Source: Runella zeae DSM 19591
GTDB lineage: Bacteria; Bacteroidota; Bacteroidia; Cytophagales; Spirosomataceae
Direction: 5' to 3'
Assembly (NCBI RefSeq): GCF_000423565.1
Contig: NZ_AUIF01000062.1
Span: 1-34,269, forward strand
Length of the DNA stretch: 34,269 nt
Shown piece after piece: positions 30,447-34,269 of the stretch (the first letter of the stretch is position 1; each line of letters starts with the position of its first letter). Made by a program: the position numbers and the translations under genes. The notes under the pieces are model-generated. The model was not told the origin of the DNA. It saw only the letters and a list, made by a program, of their open reading frames with translations, and made no database searches.

Positions 30447-32455
30447 CCGATTCGATAGCCAGCACCGGGTAGTATGCGCAGCGTGTTGGGAATTGCATAA
30501 TATTGGTCAGGGTAAGCTACTTGGGCGGCTGGGTCATCGCTCGCAAAAGCTTGGAAGTAGACTTCAGCTAACAGTTCAGTACCGGGATTTTGGACACGTG
30601 CGGCTTTTCTTACAGTCTCCGTTTTGGTTTGGCCAGCTTCACTATCAAAACCTTTTGTTTGGTATTGATAGTGAATCACGAGCCTATCGGCTACGGCCGG
30701 CATGGTGCCCGCCTGATCATAGAAAAACTTGAACGTAATACTATAGGCGCGTATGGTAGGTACAATACTGCCAAGGTCATACAGCTCAATTTTGACCCAA
30801 ATTCCACTTGGTACAGAAGGCGTATAATCTGAAGGAATGAGGATTGGCCACAGGGTGGCTTCGGTGGTAAGCAATCCCTCCTCAGCTGGCCATCGTGTGG
30901 TGAGACTCTGAATAAGACAGGGCAGCTTGAGAAACTCCGGCGACTGAGTAAGCACCGGCTCCCAGAGCCTAGCTGATTTCGCTTGGCCAATCTTGAGACG
31001 AAAGGTCTGGGTAATGGGCTTCGAAAAAGCACGGAACTCATAGTAAGGCCGAACCCAACGATGAAATATGCTATTGGGTTCGTCAGGGTGAGTGGCAAGA
31101 TTGCCTACGGTAGTCTGCCTATAATTACGAGGAATGCTACTAAGCATGGGGTAAGGAAAACCAAGCTGGTCGGGTTGCATACCTAGATACGACATCAATA
31201 TGGGAGGGTGCGTGGGCAGCTCAAGGGTGTATTGACCAAGACCGGCATAGCGTGTATCAATCGTCTGAATGGGAGTGTCATCCGTTGGTACCATCATGTT
31301 GACTTTCAGTAGGAGAAGGTTCCGCTTCTGGATCGCCATTGCCAAGGTAGAAAGCTTCATACTTACTTGGGTTTCACCAAGACCAATGGTATAAGGGGTT
31401 GGTTGGGCATTTTCCTTGTCAATACCTCGAAGGGAGGCAAACTGCAGGGTGTATCCACCCTGCCTAATGGGGTCGATGGTATGTCCAGAAAGTAGCTGCT
31501 CACTCAAGTCGAGCGTGGGGCGTTGGGATTTCAACTCTTCGAAGCTCCGAAAAATTACGCTCTGGGTGGCTGAGTTAAAAAAAACGCCTACGCCTAGGTC
31601 AGTACGTAGAAATTTGAAAAACTCGTTGAGTTTCATGCTCCAGACATGGTAGCGAGCGTATACCGACACCCCAAATCCAAAGTTATATTCGACACTGGTG
31701 GCCATGTTATTGTACATCACCAACGCCCTCACATCAGGATCATGGTACCAGCTGCCGTCAGCCGTGAATCCAAGGGCTTCGCATACACGTTTGATCACCC
31801 ACCAGAGATAGAAAAATGGTACCACGGGGCTACCGTATACCGTGATAGTTTCGTTGGTTCCCTGTACCTTTTCAGTTTGCATATCGCCGACGAAACCAAG
31901 TCGATATTCATTGATATAGTCTCGGTGACGAAAAAAACGAGTCTCTGGCCCTTCATCTTCCATGCGCTTGGCGTCTGTCGCCTTGGGGTTGTAGACGGGC
32001 GCAAACACAAAAGGCCACGGATTGGTAAGGGGATCGACTGTGCGAGTCATTGCGGCCGGCAGGGTAGTAGGATCAGTGGCTACCTGAAAAGTATCCTCGG
32101 CCACGATATCGGAGATACTTTTGGTGCGTAATTGTACGGCGACCTCGCTCTGATCGAACACAAGGTAAGCGTCTGCTTCATCATTTTTGATGCGAAAGTT
32201 CAGTATAGCAGGTCCCCATGGCAGGCCGTCGATACTCATGGCAACCGAAATACCAGTAAAGTTGCTTGCCTCAAAACGATGCTTGTGACTGATGAAAGAT
32301 TGATTGGAAGGTGTAAGCGGAAAGCGAAACGGAAAAGACCAGCTACCCAGCAGCGTATCATCTTCACTGATAAGCCAGGAATTCAGCTCTTGCTCAAGTG
32401 TAGTATCTGGATATAGCTCAAGATATTGACCTTTCGAGTTTTGAATCTCAATCAT
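30443..32455 (-). CDS. Large tail protein of unknown role, copy R
   Basis: A 670-aa paralogue of the 680-aa protein. Start placed at 32455, where MIEIQNSKGQYLELYPDTTLEQ aligns with copy L. An upstream ATG at 32491 is not supported. Shared blocks are NSWLISEDDTLLGS, FRFPLTPSN, GFTADGSWYHDPD and GMQPDQLGFPYPMLSS. Divergence elsewhere suggests different receptors or partners. It is divergent from the inserted + strand gene at 32580. Confidence 0.6.
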   Translation of the reverse strand: MIEIQNSKGQYLELYPDTTLEQELNSWLISEDDTLLGSWSFPFRFPLTPSNQSFISHKHRFEASNFTGISVAMSIDGLPWGPAILNFRIKNDEADAYLVFDQSEVAVQLRTKSISDIVAEDTFQVATDPTTLPAAMTRTVDPLTNPWPFVFAPVYNPKATDAKRMEDEGPETRFFRHRDYINEYRLGFVGDMQTEKVQGTNETITVYGSPVVPFFYLWWVIKRVCEALGFTADGSWYHDPDVRALVMYNNMATSVEYNFGFGVSVYARYHVWSMKLNEFFKFLRTDLGVGVFFNSATQSVIFRSFEELKSQRPTLDLSEQLLSGHTIDPIRQGGYTLQFASLRGIDKENAQPTPYTIGLGETQVSMKLSTLAMAIQKRNLLLLKVNMMVPTDDTPIQTIDTRYAGLGQYTLELPTHPPILMSYLGMQPDQLGFPYPMLSSIPRNYRQTTVGNLATHPDEPNSIFHRWVRPYYEFRAFSKPITQTFRLKIGQAKSARLWEPVLTQSPEFLKLPCLIQSLTTRWPAEEGLLTTEATLWPILIPSDYTPSVPSGIWVKIELYDLGSIVPTIRAYSITFKFFYDQAGTMPAVADRLVIHYQYQTKGFDSEAGQTKTETVRKAARVQNPGTELLAEVYFQAFASDDPAAQVAYPDQYYAIPNTLRILPGAGYRIG

Positions 32456-32579
32456 TTGCGCAGTTTTTCTACGAAAAAAAAGCCAAAACACACGCCCTCA
32501 TGGGACACGAAAAGCAGAACGTGCGCGTTTTTAGGGAGATTCGATGTAGAGTATAGTATTAACCCAAATTTTAACTTTA

Positions 32580-33020
32580 ATGAAAACTTTGATTTCGTTT
32601 TGTATGGTCACTTTGATGGCCATTTTGTTTCAGGCTGAGGCAATGGCTCAATCGCCGGGTATTATGAAATTTGTGAGCTCCAGTACCGGCAGTGACACAG
32701 TGCGCGTGTACGCTACCCAAAACCGTACCATGCAACTCAACCTGGGCGGCTACTACGATGCCGTAACCGTGACCTCGAATATCGATCGCGTAGGCTCTAC
32801 CACCCTAGCAGGCACTTACAAGCTTCAGAAGCGGTTGCACAGTGCAGCAGGCTGGACAGATGTAGCATCAATGACTTACACCATCACCAACACACCACAG
32901 CAGTATATTACTTGGGATCTCCCCGCAGGCATTTACGGAGAACTCCAAATTCACTATACAGGATCCGGGAGCGGAACAGGATTTGCCAAGAGTTGGGCAT
33001 CTACCTATAGGCGAAAGTGA
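32580..33020 (+). CDS. Small secreted protein inserted in module R
   Basis: A 146-aa protein with a clear signal peptide (MKTLISFCMVTLMAILFQAEA, cleavage near AMA-QS) and a beta-sandwich-like mature part (TVRVYATQNRTMQLNLGGYYDAV ... LPAGIYGELQIHYTGSGSG). The family is unrecognised. It lies on the opposite strand to module R, between the spanin-like pair and the tail gene, with no counterpart in module L. It has its own AT-rich upstream region and a shared terminator. The likely role is a lysogen-expressed moron acting at the cell surface, by position only. Confidence 0.65.
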   Translation: MKTLISFCMVTLMAILFQAEAMAQSPGIMKFVSSSTGSDTVRVYATQNRTMQLNLGGYYDAVTVTSNIDRVGSTTLAGTYKLQKRLHSAAGWTDVASMTYTITNTPQQYITWDLPAGIYGELQIHYTGSGSGTGFAKSWASTYRRK

Positions 33021-33032
33021 CAATATCCACAT

Positions 33033-33066
33033 AAAAAAAGCGCTGCATTGATGCAGCGCTTTTTTT
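33033..33066. terminator. Strong bidirectional terminator between convergent genes
   Basis: AAAGCGCTGCAT and ATGCAGCGCTTT form a near-perfect stem with a TG loop. A7 and T7 tracts make it active in both directions. It separates the + strand secreted gene from the - strand lipoprotein gene, whose stop it overlaps. Confidence 0.9.
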
Positions 33067-33406
33067 ATTTTAGGAGGATTAGCAACGTAAGCCAAATAGC
33101 GGTCGAGCCACCCGCCCCAATCCAGATTCCTTTCTTTCGAGCCTTTTTCTCTAAGCCAGGCGTTACGATTTCTCGGTAATTTCGATAAGCATCGGTAGTA
33201 TCAGCCAGCCTCTGCTCGGCGCTGATAAGCATATCATAGCAGGCCACGGCCGCGTCGGCATCACTAATCCGCTGCGCGTTGAAGGCTATCGTTGTAGCGC
33301 GCCTCTGCGATTCTTCGCTTAAGCGCTTGGAGCTTACGCAACTTGACGCTATCAGGCTGAGCAAGGCTAACAAGAGCCACACTGTCAGATTGTTTTTTGA
33401 TTTCAT
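33065..33406 (-). CDS. Lipoprotein with C-terminal membrane segment; o-/u-spanin candidate, copy R
   Basis: A 113-aa protein starting at 33406, because MKSKNNLTV aligns with copy L. A longer upstream frame only reads through the Rz-like gene. Lipobox LIASSC at residues 18-23, then VSSKRLSEESQRR, helical core DADAAVACYDML, and a C-terminal hydrophobic GIWIGAGGSTAIWLTLLILLK. The overlap with the Rz-like gene is 143 bp, identical to copy L. Confidence 0.6.
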   Translation of the reverse strand: MKSKNNLTVWLLLALLSLIASSCVSSKRLSEESQRRATTIAFNAQRISDADAAVACYDMLISAEQRLADTTDAYRNYREIVTPGLEKKARKKGIWIGAGGSTAIWLTLLILLK

Positions 33407-33518
33407 CGACGGTAGGGTTTTGGTTGGTTTTTCGCTGCCACACAAGCATAGACAGCGTGGCAAGGGCCAGCATCGTAAGCAATGCCAGCACAACAAGTAA
33501 GGTTTTGTTAGGTTTCAT
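33264..33518 (-). CDS. Rz-like inner-membrane spanin candidate, copy R
   Basis: An 84-aa protein. The N-terminal anchor LLVVLALLTMLALATLSMLVW is followed by EIKKQSDSVALVSLAQPDSVK and the conserved RRIAEARYNDSLQRAAD. The tail is constrained because it also encodes part of the overlapping lipoprotein. The start overlaps the upstream stop (ATGA). Confidence 0.6.
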   Translation of the reverse strand: MKPNKTLLVVLALLTMLALATLSMLVWQRKTNQNPTVDEIKKQSDSVALVSLAQPDSVKLRKLQALKRRIAEARYNDSLQRAAD

Positions 33519-34269
33519 TCCGGGTATAGATTATTAAGAAAGGTTTGTTCTGTTAAGGGCTTGAGCGTGTATCCTTGATACTCCGCGAAAAGCTTCGCGG
33601 CTTCGTAGATAAGCAATTTGTTGCCGCTAAACAGCATCGTATGCAGATTCTTATAGCCGCTTTGGGTTGGTACCCACTTGGGTATATAATCGTTCTGCTC
33701 ATCAACCTTTTGGTAGGTCGAATCCACAATCCGATAGAACTCGAAGTGACAAAATAAGGCTGCTGTATCGCCCAAAATGGGATTAAGTGCTTTGGCGGAT
33801 ATGCCTTCCACATAGTAGCCCCCAGGAATGCGCGGGGACTTAAAAAATGTGGAATCGCACTTGAAGACTAGGTGCTGCGACTGTGCCACTCCCGACACAA
33901 ATAGCAATAGGATTAATAGGTACTTTTTCATAGATTTTACGGCGTTCTCAACGTGGTTAGCATCTAGAAAGTGAAGAAACCTCTCTACACGAGAGCCAAA
34001 TTTTGTAAGGTTGTATATTTCTTTGTTAAGCCCAAGGTCAGCTGAAATCGTGCGAAAACTGCCAAACTTATACTTCTCCACCCTTCGACCTCGAAACAAT
34101 AAGTCCCATAGCTCCCCCCCTACGACATTGATGATGATATCGTAAGCGATAGCAATGTTCTTTGCGTAGGTGGAAAGGCTCTCTTTTTTCGAGAGCTTAA
34201 TTCCTATCGTAACAAGAATTAGAAAAGGGGACAGCACGAAGAAGATAGTGCGCGCGAAAATGGCTAGGA
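33515..34269 (-). CDS. Membrane/secreted lysis-region protein, copy R (5' end beyond window)
   Basis: 251 codons visible. Alignment to copy L shows the first codons lie about 10 bp past the window edge, so the GTG-initiated start at 34237 is not the true one. It keeps the hydrophobic N-terminus, GGELWD, LGLNKEIYNLTKFGSRVERFLHF and the internal signal-peptide start (MKKYLLILLLFVSGVAQSQ, ATG at 33931). The C-terminal half is almost identical in sequence to copy L. Confidence 0.65.
   Translation of the reverse strand, partial: LAIFARTIFFVLSPFLILVTIGIKLSKKESLSTYAKNIAIAYDIIINVVGGELWDLLFRGRRVEKYKFGSFRTISADLGLNKEIYNLTKFGSRVERFLHFLDANHVENAVKSMKKYLLILLLFVSGVAQSQHLVFKCDSTFFKSPRIPGGYYVEGISAKALNPILGDTAALFCHFEFYRIVDSTYQKVDEQNDYIPKWVPTQSGYKNLHTMLFSGNKLLIYEAAKLFAEYQGYTLKPLTEQTFLNNLYPE
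33515..34269 (-). repeat. Inverted repeat, right arm (mosaic identity)
   Basis: Partner of 1696-2450. The conserved blocks are 34175-34269 (running into the window edge, so possibly longer) and 33708-33898. Confidence 0.9.

Noticed and set aside
1696-34269. Window ends as terminal inverted repeats of a linear genome
   Set aside because: The left arm begins 1.7 kb inside the window and the arms are internal, partly diverged coding sequence.
1-34269. CRISPR array, rRNA or insertion sequence
   Set aside because: No regularly spaced palindromic repeats with spacers, no rRNA sequence and no transposase ORF were seen; the only recombinases are the integrase and the small serine recombinase.

Overview
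The window is phage-derived DNA from a Bacteroidota host, most likely in or near the Cytophagales. The reasons are the Bacteroidota-type tyrosine integrase, a DUF4494 protein, mostly leaderless or A-rich starts instead of Shine-Dalgarno sites, and the general protein style. It reads as one temperate phage/prophage, or two prophages abutting near 13.7 kb. No terminase, portal, capsid or major tail tube gene was recognised, so either the virion genes lie outside the window or the element is incomplete.

Layout. (1) 46-8945, + strand: late module L. In order: a secreted collagen-containing tail fibre, a membrane/secreted lysis-type protein, an overlapping spanin-like pair, a large tail protein (680 aa), a small HK97-gp10-like protein and a 1124-aa tape measure protein, closed by a terminator. 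(2) 9.0-12.3 kb: AT-rich accessory zone with a serine recombinase and its possible res site, small membrane proteins, a DUF4238 protein and a ribbon-helix-helix regulator with a 19-bp iteron array. (3) 12.3-15.0 kb: lysogeny region with integrase, a tRNA-3'-end-like candidate att core, an XRE repressor, a TerB-like protein and palindromic operators. (4) 15.0-24.0 kb, + strand: tightly coupled early operon of about 20 mostly small genes, including a DUF4494 protein, a replication initiator with iteron-like repeats inside it, and a sliding clamp (DnaN). It also holds a structured intergenic RNA and a tRNA-like element. (5) 23.9-26.6 kb, - strand: an AbiTii/TIGR02391 defence-type gene, an unknown gene and a D12-class adenine methyltransferase. 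(6) 26.7-34.3 kb, - strand: late module R, a full, diverged second copy of module L in the same gene order but opposite orientation, cut by the window edge.

The most striking property is therefore the pair of inverted, inward-facing tail/lysis modules that bracket the whole regulatory, replication and cargo region. Their outer ends (1696-2450 and 33515-34269) align without any indel and contain blocks of 98-100% identity separated by diverged stretches. That looks like ongoing gene conversion, and recombination there would invert about 31-32 kb and exchange the two tail modules relative to the outside flanks. Other notable points are a lipoprotein with both a lipobox and a C-terminal membrane segment overlapping an i-spanin-like gene (in both modules), four consecutive early genes with near-perfect Shine-Dalgarno sites unusual for this phylum, and a repeat set inside the initiator gene that falls in all three reading frames, like the origin inside lambda O.
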